Below, in pieces: positions 47,177 to 56,846 of a stretch of 64,000 bases of DNA. The stretch comes from Bin75 sp965223955. Lineage in GTDB: Bacteria > Nitrospirota > Nitrospiria > Nitrospirales > UBA8639. The notes under the pieces were generated by a model. That model made no database searches. It was given only the letters and a program-made list of their open reading frames with translations, and was not told where the DNA came from. The stretch spans positions 2,418,001 through 2,482,000 of the forward strand of contig OZ245029.1 of the NCBI GenBank assembly GCA_965223955.1, in the 5' to 3' direction. The number at the start of each line of letters is the position of its first letter. Within the stretch, counting starts at the first letter, position 1. The translations under genes were made by a program, and so were the position numbers.

Positions 47177-47671
47177 TTACTTAAAGATCACCAGATGCGA
47201 AGTAAGGTGACCAGGATGCAGCTGACATCTGACCTTCATATTCCTCGCGGCGGTGACAAACGTCAGGTCAACCATGGGGATACCAATATACTTGGTTTCT
47301 CCAGGCTTCACCGTAGTTTTGACCTGCATCGAGGTGGGGCCGGCGAAGGCCGAATCGGCAGAAAGGCTGAATCCATGTTCACCATCCAGTGTATTGGTGA
47401 CTTTGATTAAAATGGGCTGACCTCTCCGACCTAAGGTTCCCTGGTTTCTCAGATCCAGAATCGCGGTTCCAGGATACCAGGCTTTTTTCCCGCCAAGCAT
47501 CACGGCGGTGTATTCAAGATCGACATCAAGACTTTTAAAGGATTGACCAATGACAGACCCGGTTTCAAGATCGCCGACAGCAAATCCACCGGCCTGAAAC
47601 GCGAGGGCAGATGAAGAACCAACTGCCACGAGAATGAAACTTAAAAGGACGGATAGAAGCACCTTGTGCAT
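47177..47671 (-). CDS. Secreted small cupredoxin-like protein
   Basis: 164 aa, signal peptide to about residue 24. All-beta domain with GEHGFSL (H99) and RCQLHPGHL (C149, H152, H155). The C-x2-H-P-x spacing is that of amicyanin, but the axial methionine is replaced by histidine. If copper is bound it would be a type 1 or type 2 variant. AGGAGG six bases before the ATG. Single gene with its own terminator, so probably expressed on its own. Possible soluble periplasmic electron or copper carrier. Confidence 0.7.
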   Translation of the reverse strand: MHKVLLSVLLSFILVAVGSSSALAFQAGGFAVGDLETGSVIGQSFKSLDVDLEYTAVMLGGKKAWYPGTAILDLRNQGTLGRRGQPILIKVTNTLDGEHGFSLSADSAFAGPTSMQVKTTVKPGETKYIGIPMVDLTFVTAARNMKVRCQLHPGHLTSHLVIFK

Positions 47672-48122
47672 TGCCTACCTCCTCACTATAAAAATGACGT
47701 TAATAAAAAAGTGCCGCTTAAAAACATCAAGGCCACTCATGTTTTCCAAGAACCCCTACACTCCTACTTGTTTGCACCATTTTCTTGCGCAGTGGATGCC
47801 GGTTATAGCACATGCCGCCATAGGACGCAAGGCTGTTTTTGAGGTCAAGAGAGCAGAAGAATGAGGTGCCGGGCAAGACGCCGATTTCCTCTCCCTAAAA
47901 GTGTGCAAGCCGGACATGGTTGACAAAATAAACCAGACACATGGTTTACATCGCTTGTGGGGCTTCAGGTTGATGCTACCCGGCGCCGGCGGCCGTGGCG
48001 GGGGGACGGTCAACAGGTATGGAATTCCCTTTCAACCGTTGACTTTTTCCTTGCATGGTGATCTTCCCAGAAGGTAGAGTGGAGACGTGGTTACAGTTAT
48101 GTTGAGTCGTGGCAAGGAAGCC
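47672..48122. other. Intergenic region without a recognisable gene
   Basis: 450 bp between the divergent 164-aa and 337-aa genes. It must hold both promoters. No repeat family member and no convincing frame seen. Confidence 0.5.
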
Positions 48123-49136
48123 ATGAACTTCCTCCTTCCCGTTACCCTGAGCCTCTTTTTCTCCATCATCTTGCCGTTTTCGGACATGCTGCCGGAAGCC
48201 GCAGCCTTTTCTATCGAACAACCGGAAACCGGCAGCACCCACCCGTCAAACAAAACCGTTTCGGTCGTCATCGACGTAGGGGCGACAACGGGAATTACCA
48301 AAGTCCAATTCTATTGGTACGAAGAACGGGAAGACATGCTCAAGGCATTCGTCGAAGAAAAATTGGCCGGCGTCGAAACCGCCCCGCCATTTGGAGCGGA
48401 CCTGCAACCGCCTCGAGCAGCCACGGGCCGCTATCGCCTTCTGGCCGTGGCCGAACAGGAAAACCGGCAAGCCGACGACGAAGAATGGGCGGTCTTCGAC
48501 GAAGTGCTCCTCCGCATCCAACCCCACGGCTCGTTGGAAGAAATCGATTTTCAGACGGACAAACCGTTGAAATTCGGGCGAGCGAGCGCCGTTCGGGTCT
48601 ATGATCAACTGGATTTTTTGGGAAAAACGATCGACCTTCCCGTCGTGGGACGTTTTTCAGACGGCGCGCTACGATCGATTCGCAGCGCAGCCGCGGGGAC
48701 GACCTATCATGTGGACGACGAATCCGTCATCACCATCAACGAAAACGGGCGGCTTCGGCTGGTCGGCAACGGCGCCACGACCGTGACCGTGAAAAATAGC
48801 GGGGTCGAAAAGAAGCTGGACGTCCTCGTGGAAGTGAATACCGAACCGAATCAGCCACCCGTGGGGGACCCGGGCCCCACCCAAACCGTGTATTCGGGCG
48901 AGACGGTTATCCTCAACGGCCTCAAAAGCTATGACCCTGAAGGAGGCTCCCTGCAATACTCCTGGGCGCAAATTCGAGGCAGCAAAATCGCCCTGCTCGA
49001 TCCCGATTCGACAAAAGCCAGCTTTCTCGCGCCGTTCGTGGCGGAACCCCGTCTCTTTCGCTTTACCCTCAGGGTCACGGACGTCCAAGGGGCCGACAGC
49101 GTGCCTGCCGTTGTCGATATCATGGTGGAACCGTAG
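48123..49136 (+). CDS. Secreted Ig-like/PKD-domain protein
   Basis: About 337 aa from the ATG at 48123, preceded by AAGGA; frames starting at 48087 or 48099 lack a good site. Signal peptide, an N-terminal beta domain, a BIG-2-like segment (VDDESVITINENGRLRLVGNGATTVTVKNSG) and a C-terminal PKD/REJ domain (NQPPVGDPGPTQTVYSGETVILNG, SYDPEGGSLQYSW). Probably an extracellular or periplasmic adhesive or structural protein. Confidence 0.72.
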   Translation: MNFLLPVTLSLFFSIILPFSDMLPEAAAFSIEQPETGSTHPSNKTVSVVIDVGATTGITKVQFYWYEEREDMLKAFVEEKLAGVETAPPFGADLQPPRAATGRYRLLAVAEQENRQADDEEWAVFDEVLLRIQPHGSLEEIDFQTDKPLKFGRASAVRVYDQLDFLGKTIDLPVVGRFSDGALRSIRSAAAGTTYHVDDESVITINENGRLRLVGNGATTVTVKNSGVEKKLDVLVEVNTEPNQPPVGDPGPTQTVYSGETVILNGLKSYDPEGGSLQYSWAQIRGSKIALLDPDSTKASFLAPFVAEPRLFRFTLRVTDVQGADSVPAVVDIMVEP

Positions 49137-49138
49137 CG

Positions 49139-49642
49139 TTACAGCACGATTTGCGAATCCGCGGGATGGTCCCCTTTTCTGGCTTTTTCCAACAACGCTT
49201 CTTCGACAAAGATGGGGGTGCCGAAATGGATCGCCAAGGCAATCCCGTCTGAAGAACGACAATCAAATACTTGGGTGTGGCCGGCGACGGCCATCATCAA
49301 CTCACCATAATAGACCTCTTCTTTCAGGCTGATCCGAACCTGAACAACCGTCATGCCATAGGCCTGCAAAATGGTGTGCATGAGATCATGAGACAACGGG
49401 CGTGGAGACTTTTTTCCGGTCAGCGCCCCATGAATGGACCCCGCCACCGTCGGGTCCACGAAAATGGGGATCACGGATTCCCGTGCCGCCAATAACACCA
49501 CGGGCCCCACCTCCGACCAAACGACTTTCACCGTATCCACCTTGACTTGCCCCGAAGGAGAGAAGGGTTGCGCCTGAATCTGGGTGGCGCCAACCGCCAA
49601 ACATCCGGCAAGAAGCAACAACAGCCTGAGGAGATGTCGCAT
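49139..49642 (-). CDS. Exported BFN (bifunctional nuclease, DUF151) domain protein
   Basis: 167 aa. Signal peptide (cut about residue 24) and a DUF151/BFN domain with RPLSHDLMHTILQAYG and CRSSDGIALAIHFGTPIFV. BFN proteins are usually cytoplasmic, so export is unusual. AAAGGAG precedes the ATG. Its stop meets the stop of the PKD gene (3-bp gap). Confidence 0.82.
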   Translation of the reverse strand: MRHLLRLLLLLAGCLAVGATQIQAQPFSPSGQVKVDTVKVVWSEVGPVVLLAARESVIPIFVDPTVAGSIHGALTGKKSPRPLSHDLMHTILQAYGMTVVQVRISLKEEVYYGELMMAVAGHTQVFDCRSSDGIALAIHFGTPIFVEEALLEKARKGDHPADSQIVL

Positions 49643-49660
49643 AACTGACTCCTTTAGTCT

Positions 49661-50299
49661 TTATCCCGCCACAAAAGGGTTAGACTCCTGTTCGTGCCCG
49701 ATCTGCGTCGCCGGGCCGTGTCCGGGAATGACACGAGTGGCAGGATCGAGGGAAAACAGTCGCTCCCGGATGGAAGACTGGATGGCATGCGCGTCGCCTC
49801 CCCACAAATCCGTGCGTCCGATCCCACCGCGAAACAGGGTATCTCCCGACAGGACCAATTGTTGGCCGGCAAAATAAAAACTGAGAGACCCGGGCGTGTG
49901 TCCCGGAGTATGTAAGGCCTGTCCGGAGACGTGCCCGAATGACAGCGTCTCCCCATCCTGAATCCAACAATCCGGATCCGGTGCAGGAATATACGGCACT
50001 CCAAAAGCCTGGCATTGAGCGTCAAGCATCTTCCATAACGCCTCATCATGGGGGTGCAAACAAAGAGGCGCCTGCGTGGCTTTCTGAATATCCCCGGAAG
50101 CTAAAAAATGATCGAAATGGGCATGGGTGTGCAGGATACGAACAACCGTCAGTCCAAGACGCCGCACTTCAGCAAGCAGTTGCTCGGGATTCCCTCCCGG
50201 ATCGACAATGACCGCCTCGTTGGATTCCGGGTCCCCTAAAATGGAACAATTGCACCCAAGGGGAGGAACCGCAAAAGTTTTTAGAATAAAATTCTGCAC
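49661..50299 (-). CDS. Metallo-beta-lactamase-fold hydrolase (glyoxalase II-like)
   Basis: 212 aa. Metal ligands in THAHFDHF, LHTPGHTPGS and SGDTLFRGGIGRTDL match the YcbL/glyoxalase II or persulfide-dioxygenase group, a cytoplasmic thioester hydrolase. No second domain. Eighteen bases upstream of the BFN gene. Confidence 0.88.
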   Translation of the reverse strand: MQNFILKTFAVPPLGCNCSILGDPESNEAVIVDPGGNPEQLLAEVRRLGLTVVRILHTHAHFDHFLASGDIQKATQAPLCLHPHDEALWKMLDAQCQAFGVPYIPAPDPDCWIQDGETLSFGHVSGQALHTPGHTPGSLSFYFAGQQLVLSGDTLFRGGIGRTDLWGGDAHAIQSSIRERLFSLDPATRVIPGHGPATQIGHEQESNPFVAG

Positions 50300-50494
50300 G
50301 AATCGTCTTCTCTTTTCTTATGCGCAGCCAACGCCACCACGGGAGATGGTCATGAAACGGCCCGCTCAGACAACCGCCGGATTTGCATTAGCCTGCGAAG
50401 ACACCTACAATCAACTTTAACGAACTCGAATTTCGCAGTGCAGTGTAACATTTTCTCTTTGAAGAAAGCGCACGCGAGGAACTGATAGCCCGTT

Positions 50495-51469
50495 GTGATG
50501 CTCGAGCAACCAGTCATTCCAACCCTGGGCCGGCACCTGGTCCGGCTCTCCCTCATAAGTCTTGCCTGGGTCTTGCTAACCGGGTGCCCTCCCGACAACA
50601 CGCCCCTTATCGAGGAAAACGAACGGTTCAAAAAACAAATCGTCAAACAAGAGAGCCTGATGACGACCCTTCAAGAAGGGAACCAGGTGCTGCAGGAACA
50701 GATTGATCGGCTCAATCAGGAACTTCGAGAAAACGAGGTCGAGTTTGCGAAACGACTCGAACTCTCGCAACAAACCGGACAAGGCCTTTCTACTGAAAAA
50801 CAAAACCTTCTTCAACAAGTCACGGCCTTAGGCAACAACAACCGGAAACTGAAGCTGGATGCCCAAAAACTGCGCAAACGACTCGAACTCTTACAACAAA
50901 CCGGGCAAGGCCTCTCCACTGAAAAGCAGGACCTTCTTCAACAAATCGCCGACTTAACGCAAGACAATCAGAAACTGCATGCGGACGGCCAAAAATTCAA
51001 AAACGATGCCCAATGGCTGCGCAAGCAACGAGAACTTGTTCGGCAATCCCTGCAAGCCAACAACCGGGAGGTGAAGGCACAAAAGCTGTCACACAAATTA
51101 CCGGACGTCACCAAAGCCGCCATGCAGGCCTTGGCGCAAAATGGCTACACGTTGATGGCGAAAATGGAAACCGACCAAAGATCGGTGTTTATCACGGAAC
51201 GAAAAACCTCACCCTCGCCCTCGATTGAGTTGCTCGGGTACCGAAACCAGTACCTGATGGTACTGGAAGCGCAACCCGACAACCAGACCGCGCTAAAGGT
51301 CAAGGCCCAGTATGAAGAGGTGACCCCGGGGGGAACAATCGTCGAGGTTGGCGAAGAAGAAGTCACGGAAATCGAACATCGATTAATTCAGGCCATTCAG
51401 CAAGCCCTCAATCAACCAGCCAAGCTCAAGGATCTCAAAAAACAACCGGCGCACTCCGAGACCCCTTAA
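50495..51469 (+). CDS. Coiled-coil lipoprotein with duplicated segment
   Basis: 324 aa. Lipobox LTGC (about residues 28-31) marks it as a lipoprotein. Residues about 40-200 are coiled coil with a repeated ~38-residue unit (KRLELSQQTGQGLSTEKQNL and KRLELLQQTGQGLSTEKQDL). The C-terminal 120 residues form a small alpha/beta domain. Start is GTG at 50495 or the ATG three bases on. Possible periplasmic spacer or outer-membrane-associated protein; family unknown. Confidence 0.72.
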   Translation: MMLEQPVIPTLGRHLVRLSLISLAWVLLTGCPPDNTPLIEENERFKKQIVKQESLMTTLQEGNQVLQEQIDRLNQELRENEVEFAKRLELSQQTGQGLSTEKQNLLQQVTALGNNNRKLKLDAQKLRKRLELLQQTGQGLSTEKQDLLQQIADLTQDNQKLHADGQKFKNDAQWLRKQRELVRQSLQANNREVKAQKLSHKLPDVTKAAMQALAQNGYTLMAKMETDQRSVFITERKTSPSPSIELLGYRNQYLMVLEAQPDNQTALKVKAQYEEVTPGGTIVEVGEEEVTEIEHRLIQAIQQALNQPAKLKDLKKQPAHSETP

Positions 51470-51540
51470 CCCGAATCTCTCCCGCCTTGGGGAGAGGAAG
51501 GAAGGCGCCATAAGGCCTGTCCCTACTATCTTCCCCCTCT

Positions 51541-51801
51541 TCTGTAGCGGCGCCATCTCATGGCGCTGTCCGTTGGCCGCATGAGAGGCGGCCGAATACC
51601 TCTACCCCACCTAGCCTCCCCTTACAAAAGGGAGGGAAAAACTGGCCCTTCTTTCCGGATTCCTCTCTTGTGGTCACTCCCTGATTCTGTAGCGGCGCCA
51701 TCCCTGGTCAAAGAGAGGTCGGGCCGCATGAGATGCGGCCCCTACAACTTCCCCCTCTTCTGTAGCGGCGCCATCTCATGGCGCTGTCCGTTGGCCGCAT
51801 G
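51541..51801. repeat. Family D repeats (three copies)
   Basis: Three copies of the unit TGTAGCGGCGCCATC..., at 51541-51585, 51686-51750 (a variant that includes the GGGCCGCATGAGATGCGGCCC palindrome) and 51759-51801; the palindrome also occurs at 59345-59370. Part of an 807-bp gene-free stretch, 51470-52276. Confidence 0.8.
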
Positions 51802-51857
51802 CGGCAGCCGCGGGCTTTGCCCCAAGATAGCGCGGCTACGATTGCGGAGAGGCCGGG

Positions 51858-52009
51858 CGGCGGGTGGGTGTCGTCAGCGATGAACCCCCCTGGCCCCCCT
51901 TATCAGGGGGGGGGCAACTCTAGGCAGTCCCCCTGCTCAAGGGGGGGGGCTCTAAGCAGTCCCCCTGATAAGGGGGATTGAGGGGGTTGTCTTACAAAGG
52001 AGGGAAAAT
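51858..52009. repeat. Family C repeat (long copy)
   Basis: GATGAACCCCCCTGGCCCC... with CCCCTTATCAGGGGG hairpins and GGGGGATTGAGGGGGTTGTCT. It shares its flanks (CGGCGGGTGGGTGTCGT and ACAAAGGAGGG) with the second copy at 59686-59795, but has one extra hairpin unit. Confidence 0.8.
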
Positions 52010-52060
52010 AGCGGCATGAGATGGCGCGGGTGCAACTGCATAAAACAAAGACAAAGCAAA

Positions 52061-52240
52061 ACCCTGGATCCCCGATCGGGGTCGGGGATGACGGCAGGAG
52101 GGGGTTGGGGATGACGGAAGGAGGACAGGCACGCAGGCCTGTCCCTACAAAAAACGCCCCCTCGCCCTGGCCCTCTCCCGCGTGGGGAGAGGGGAAACAG
52201 CGCGTAGCGCGTAGGTCGGATTAGCGAAGCGTAATCCGAC
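52061..52240. repeat. Repeats of families A, F and B
   Basis: Family A at 52061-52094, family F hairpin at 52157-52194 and family B palindrome at 52211-52240, immediately before the GC-rich autotransporter gene end. Confidence 0.75.
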
Positions 52241-52276
52241 ATGTTCCTTGATCCGTGGGCAGAGGCATCCCCCCGC

Positions 52277-55200
52277 TCAGAAGCCCCAGGTGAGCTGGAG
52301 GCGGAGGCCCTGGTTGACCGGCTGTTGGCCCGCCGGGTCCTGGCGGGTGCCTTCGAGGTTCAGCGTCAGGCCCGTGGCCCAGCCACCGCGCATCTGCAGG
52401 CGCCCGCCCACCCGGTAGGTGCGGGCCGCGCCCTCCGAGAGCACCGTGCCCGCATAGGGGGTCAGGAGGCCGGTGCCGAAGGGCGCAGCCACACCATAGC
52501 CGATTTCCGCGTTCAGTTGACCGGCCGGGGTCTGCCGGGTACCCTCGGGCGCCAGGCCCACCGGGGTCTGCCGGGACCACAGGCCGTTCACGCCACTCGA
52601 GGCCGCGCCCCACGTCGGCGCCAGGGTCAGGGCCAAGCCCTGGCCCCCGGCCCCCGGGGCGAGACGCAGCGATCCGCTGGCGCCCCATTCCTGATAGTCG
52701 TCGTCTTCATGCGCCAGCAGGCCCCGCACCGCGGCGTCAATGGTCAGGCCCAACGCCGGGTCCGCGTAGTGCACCCGGTCGCCCAGTTCCAGGCCGAACC
52801 CCGTCTCCGCATCGCCCCAGTCATGCCGCAGCCCGACTTCCATCGTCGGCGTCAGGCGCCGGCCTTCGGGCCACGCAAACCCCCGCGAGCCTTCCAGGAC
52901 CAGCCGCAGCCGGTGTGCCTCCGCGTCCGCTGAGGCCATGCCCGCCACCGCGTCCGAAGACGTGCGCGTGAGCATGGCATCCGTCCGCGTGGCCAGCTCG
53001 AAGCCCCCGGTCTCGCCGGCCGGCAGCAGAATGCCCCGGCCCCCGAACGCCCCCATCACCAGAGCCATGTCCGTCTCCCGGGTCTCGCCGGTGTCCACCT
53101 CCATCTCCATGTGGCCCGTCCCGTACCCCAGCACACCCCACATGTCCAGCCGGTCGTTCACCGCATAGCGCAGGTAGGGATGAATGCTCGTCAAGGTGGT
53201 CTCCAAGTCGCCCCGGCCGCGGTCCGCGGTCCCGGGCTTGGTGAAGGCCCCGTCACCCCGGCTGTGGGCGACCGCGAGCCCGGCGAGCAGCCGGTCCCAT
53301 TCGCCATCCACCCCCACGGTGCCCGTAAGCACGTCGCCATTCAGAGACAGGTCGCCCTCCCGCCCGTCGAACGTGGTGCCCGCCACCCGGCCCCAGGCCG
53401 TCAGGCGTGGGCCCGCCGACCCGGTGGCCGCCGCCCCCAAGCTCAGCCGGAAGGAACTGCCCAACAAGACCTGCCGCAGATTCACGGCATTCCCGACATC
53501 GAGTGTCCGGCTTTGGCCCAGCCGCGGGTCCGTGGCGACCGGCGCGTCAGGCCAGCCCCCCGCACCCGCCACGCCGCCGGCTCCTGCTGGAGCCGTTCCC
53601 GTTCCCAAGCCCAGCCGCTGTCCCAACGCCAGGACCAGCCGCTCCACCCCCGACACGCCGTCATCCGCGCCGTCCATCGCCCCGCGCTGGCCCAGCGGCA
53701 GCCGGTAGCCGCCCACCGTGACATGGGACGCGCCCGAGCCGGCCCGCAACCGCTCCCCCACCGCGTCCGTCACGTGCGTGGCCGCCGTGCGCCCGAACCG
53801 CGCCAGCCACGCCCGCTGTAAGGTATCCGTGTTCTTGATGGTGCCCGTCGCCTCGCCGTCCGCGATCACCGCCCCCGTGGCGGTCGTGAGCCGCAACGTC
53901 AGCGTCTCCTCGCCCTCGTCATGCGCGTCGTCCAGCACCGGCACCGTCACCGTCTTCGCCGTCTCGCCCGGCGCGAACGTCAGCGTGCCAGCCGTGGCCG
54001 TGTAGTCCGAGCCCGCCGTCGCACTGCCGTCGGCCGTCGCATAGGCCACCGCCACCGTGCCCGACGTCGCCCGGCTCAAGCTCACCGCGAAGTCCAGCAC
54101 CGCGTCCGCCGCCTCGTCGACCCGCGCGTCCGCCACCGAGAGACCCGGCGGACCCAGGACCGTCGTCGAGATCCCCGCCGACAGCGCCCGCCCGTCGCCG
54201 GTGCACACCGCCCCCGCCGTGCCGCAGGTACGGCCCCCGGCGAGCGTGAGCGTCACCGCCTCATTGGTGTCGGGCTCCACCGTCACCTCCCACAAGTCCT
54301 TGCGCCGGTCCACCCGCTTCGCCTTGGTCACGCGCCCGCCGGTCGCCGACACCGCCTGGTCCCGGAACCTCCGGTAGCCGATCGCGATGCCCTCGCTGAA
54401 CGCGATCCGGAGCGTGAACGCCGTCTCCCCGTCATGCTCATAGGGCTTCTGCACGAAGTCCGCCGTCAGGGGCACGACCGGGGGGCCGGCCACCGTGGCC
54501 GTCGGCGTGTTGGCAAGCTGTCTGCGGTTCTCGCCCCGGGTACAGATCGCCCCGGAGACCGCGCACGCGCGCCCCGCCAGCAGCGTGATCGTCATGGCCT
54601 CGTTCGAGTCGGGCTCGACCGTGATTTCCCACAGGTCGTGGCGCCCGTCCACCCGGCGCGCCCCGGTCACCTCGCCCCCGTCCACCGTGAACGCATCGTC
54701 GCGCATCGACCGGAAGCCGATCCCGATCTCCTCGCTGAACGCCACCCGGACGCGGAACGCGTCCTCCCCGTCATGCGCCTCCGGCACCTCCTCGAAGCTC
54801 GCCGTCAGCGCCGTCGTCTCGGTGTTCCGGATCGTGCCCACCGCCCCCTGGCCGAAGCTCGCGAAGCCCGCGTCGGAGGCGTTGCTCAGCACCAGCGTGA
54901 ACGTCTCCCCGTTGTCCTCCACCGCGTCGTCCATGATCGGCACCGACACCGTCTTTTTGTCCTCGCCCGGCGCGAAGGTCAGCGTGCCGCTCGTCGACGT
55001 GTAGTCGGACCCCGCCGTCGCGGTCCCGTCCTGGGTCCGGTAGTCGACCGTCACCTCCAGATCCCGCCACGGCTTCCGGGCGAGCTTCACCACGAAGTCG
55101 AGCGTGTCGTCCACGCCCTCGGTCGCGTTCGCGTCCGCCACCGACAGCGCCCCCGCGTCGTCGTGGCTGTCGTCCTCGACCACGATGACATCGGGAAGAA

Positions 55201-55813
55201 TGAGGTCGTTGTACGCCGGGTCCTGGCTGTGCACGCGGTTCAAGAAGACCCGCTCCCCGTTCTCCTCATCGTCGTCGAGCGCCGCCCCGATTTCCATGTA
55301 GAACGGGGTCTCCCACTCGGCTGGCGTGATCGCCTTTTCGGATTGGGCCGTCGGCAACACCTCCAGATCCTGGTCGCCGTCGGAGTGGATCGCCACCACT
55401 CGCACCGTGTGCGTCGGCTGGGTGTTCAGCTTGAGCCCGTAGCGCCCCCGGGTGCTCTCGCGAATCGTCAGCCGGATCGGGTTGCCCGCGAGCGGAGCGC
55501 CGTCCGTATCGATGATCGTGACCCCGGAACCGGCCGGCGGCCGCGCCGTCCTGGCGTCCACCTTGTGGTCGCGCAGCTGGCCAAGCGCGGCATGGGCGAG
55601 GTTCGCGTCGACGCCGTCCACCTTGTGGCCGTCCGCGTCGACGAGGTCCGCAGCGCTCTGGATCCGAGCGCCGCCGAGGTCTATCGCGCTCGCCAACTCT
55701 CCCACCTGGATGCCGTCGCTGTCCCAGTCGCCCGGCTGCACCGTGTAGTAGAAGTGCACCTTCACGCCCTCCGGCCGGGGCCGCGGGTCGCTGTCCACGT
55801 CGGTGTCCGACAT
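52277..55813 (-). CDS. IS-disrupted gene, C-terminal part: Calx-beta repeats and autotransporter barrel
   Basis: 1,178 aa with no signal peptide of its own. Two Calx-beta domains (DGTATAGSDYTSTSGTLTFAPGE; DGSATAGSDYTATAGTLTFAPGE), two SWM-like repeats each with a cysteine pair, and a C-terminal outer-membrane beta barrel ending in phenylalanine. It is the continuation of the LRR gene at 56803-58671: removing the IS plus one target copy joins the two in frame at ...REARY-EGMSDT. The M at 55813 is an internal residue, so this part is probably not exported or even translated now. Strongly GC-rich versus its neighbours. Confidence 0.85.
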   Translation of the reverse strand: MSDTDVDSDPRPRPEGVKVHFYYTVQPGDWDSDGIQVGELASAIDLGGARIQSAADLVDADGHKVDGVDANLAHAALGQLRDHKVDARTARPPAGSGVTIIDTDGAPLAGNPIRLTIRESTRGRYGLKLNTQPTHTVRVVAIHSDGDQDLEVLPTAQSEKAITPAEWETPFYMEIGAALDDDEENGERVFLNRVHSQDPAYNDLILPDVIVVEDDSHDDAGALSVADANATEGVDDTLDFVVKLARKPWRDLEVTVDYRTQDGTATAGSDYTSTSGTLTFAPGEDKKTVSVPIMDDAVEDNGETFTLVLSNASDAGFASFGQGAVGTIRNTETTALTASFEEVPEAHDGEDAFRVRVAFSEEIGIGFRSMRDDAFTVDGGEVTGARRVDGRHDLWEITVEPDSNEAMTITLLAGRACAVSGAICTRGENRRQLANTPTATVAGPPVVPLTADFVQKPYEHDGETAFTLRIAFSEGIAIGYRRFRDQAVSATGGRVTKAKRVDRRKDLWEVTVEPDTNEAVTLTLAGGRTCGTAGAVCTGDGRALSAGISTTVLGPPGLSVADARVDEAADAVLDFAVSLSRATSGTVAVAYATADGSATAGSDYTATAGTLTFAPGETAKTVTVPVLDDAHDEGEETLTLRLTTATGAVIADGEATGTIKNTDTLQRAWLARFGRTAATHVTDAVGERLRAGSGASHVTVGGYRLPLGQRGAMDGADDGVSGVERLVLALGQRLGLGTGTAPAGAGGVAGAGGWPDAPVATDPRLGQSRTLDVGNAVNLRQVLLGSSFRLSLGAAATGSAGPRLTAWGRVAGTTFDGREGDLSLNGDVLTGTVGVDGEWDRLLAGLAVAHSRGDGAFTKPGTADRGRGDLETTLTSIHPYLRYAVNDRLDMWGVLGYGTGHMEMEVDTGETRETDMALVMGAFGGRGILLPAGETGGFELATRTDAMLTRTSSDAVAGMASADAEAHRLRLVLEGSRGFAWPEGRRLTPTMEVGLRHDWGDAETGFGLELGDRVHYADPALGLTIDAAVRGLLAHEDDDYQEWGASGSLRLAPGAGGQGLALTLAPTWGAASSGVNGLWSRQTPVGLAPEGTRQTPAGQLNAEIGYGVAAPFGTGLLTPYAGTVLSEGAARTYRVGGRLQMRGGWATGLTLNLEGTRQDPAGQQPVNQGLRLQLTWGF

Positions 55814-55824
55814 GCCCTCGTACC

Positions 55825-56846
55825 TGTACTGTCCCGTGTGATTCCCTAGACTCTTCTGCTATCATGCGTGGCATCGACTATGTCCACCAGAGGAGGACCC
55901 ATGGACATCAAACTGCATAAGTTAGCTCGCACGACTCCCGCCACCCGCCGCTACATCCAGACCGCCCCCAAAAGCGCCGCGACCTTGGCCCGGGAACTCG
56001 GGGTCGCTGTGACCACCATCTATAAATGGAAGCGCGCCGGCCGGGTCCACGATGGCTCCCATGTCCGGCACCAGCTCCATGCCAGTACCTCCCCCGAGCA
56101 GGAAGCCCTTATCGCCGAATTGCGCACCCAATTGCGGTTGTCCCTCGACGATGTCACGGAGGTCCTGAACCGCTGCAGTGCGACGCCCTTGAGTCGGAGC
56201 GCGATCCATCGCTGCTTGGTGCGGCTGGGCGTCGCGCGGTTGCCCCCCGCCTCCCCCGACGCGCCGCCGGTGGGGCGGTTCGCGGCCACCCCCTGCGGCT
56301 ACATTCATCTGGATCTGAAAGTGTTAAGCAAATGACAGAAGCAACCCAGTTATGTGTTCGTGGCCATTGACCGCGCCACCCGCTATGTCTGGGTCAAGGT
56401 GCTGGCCCGGCGGACGGCCGCCACGGTGACGCAGGCCGTCGAAGAATTCCTGGCCGCGTTTCCGCACAAAGTGCACACCATCTTGACCGATAATGATGGC
56501 GCGTTTACCGATCGGTTTGCCGTGCACAAGCAAGGCAAACCGGCGGGCCAGCCGAGCGGCACGCATCGCCTGGCTCACGTGTGCCGGGCGCATGGGATCA
56601 CTCATCGCCTGATCCGGCCCTATCATCCGCAGACCAATGGCATGGTGGAACGCTTTAACCGGCGGCTGAGTGACGCGTTACAGAGCCAGCCCCCGCTCCG
56701 GGCCCATTGCAGCAATCGGTTTCGGAGTCACGCCGAGCGGAACGCCTTTATCACACGGGTGGTGGACAATTACAATCGCACCCGGTTAAGGTGCCTCAAC
56801 TATCAGGCCCCTTTGCACTTGTTACAGAATCTCACGGGACACAACA
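55825..56846 (+). mobile_element. IS481-family insertion sequence, 1,022 bp
   Basis: Ends TGTACTGTCCCGTGTGATTC and (inverted) TGTTGTGTCCCGTGAGATTC, equal at 17 of 20 positions. Flanked by a 6-bp direct repeat CGTACC at 55819-55824 and 56847-56852. Carries one transposase gene. Inserted into the LRR/autotransporter gene. Confidence 0.9.
55901..56846 (+). pseudogene. IS481-type DDE transposase, interrupted by in-frame TGA
   Basis: AGGAGG stands before the ATG at 55901. Helix-turn-helix domain (SAATLARELGVAVTTIYKWKRAG), then the DDE core: D in YIHLDLKV, D in LTDNDGAF, E in NGMVERFNRRL. A TGA at 56333-56335 falls between the first D and the rest, in the same frame, splitting it. The reading frame has no stop inside the element and runs through the right end into host DNA to 57034. 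Probably inactive unless the TGA is read through. Confidence 0.88.

Noticed and set aside
51560..51981. Short frames in the 51.5-52 kb gap
   Set aside because: Made wholly of repeat families D and C.
51541..52009. CRISPR array
   Set aside because: Units are palindromic, unevenly spaced and lack unique spacers of constant length; no cas gene is present.
53921..55849. 642-codon plus-strand frame opposite the Calx-beta gene
   Set aside because: Arginine/histidine/proline-rich product with no domain; it is the GC-driven mirror of the real minus-strand gene.
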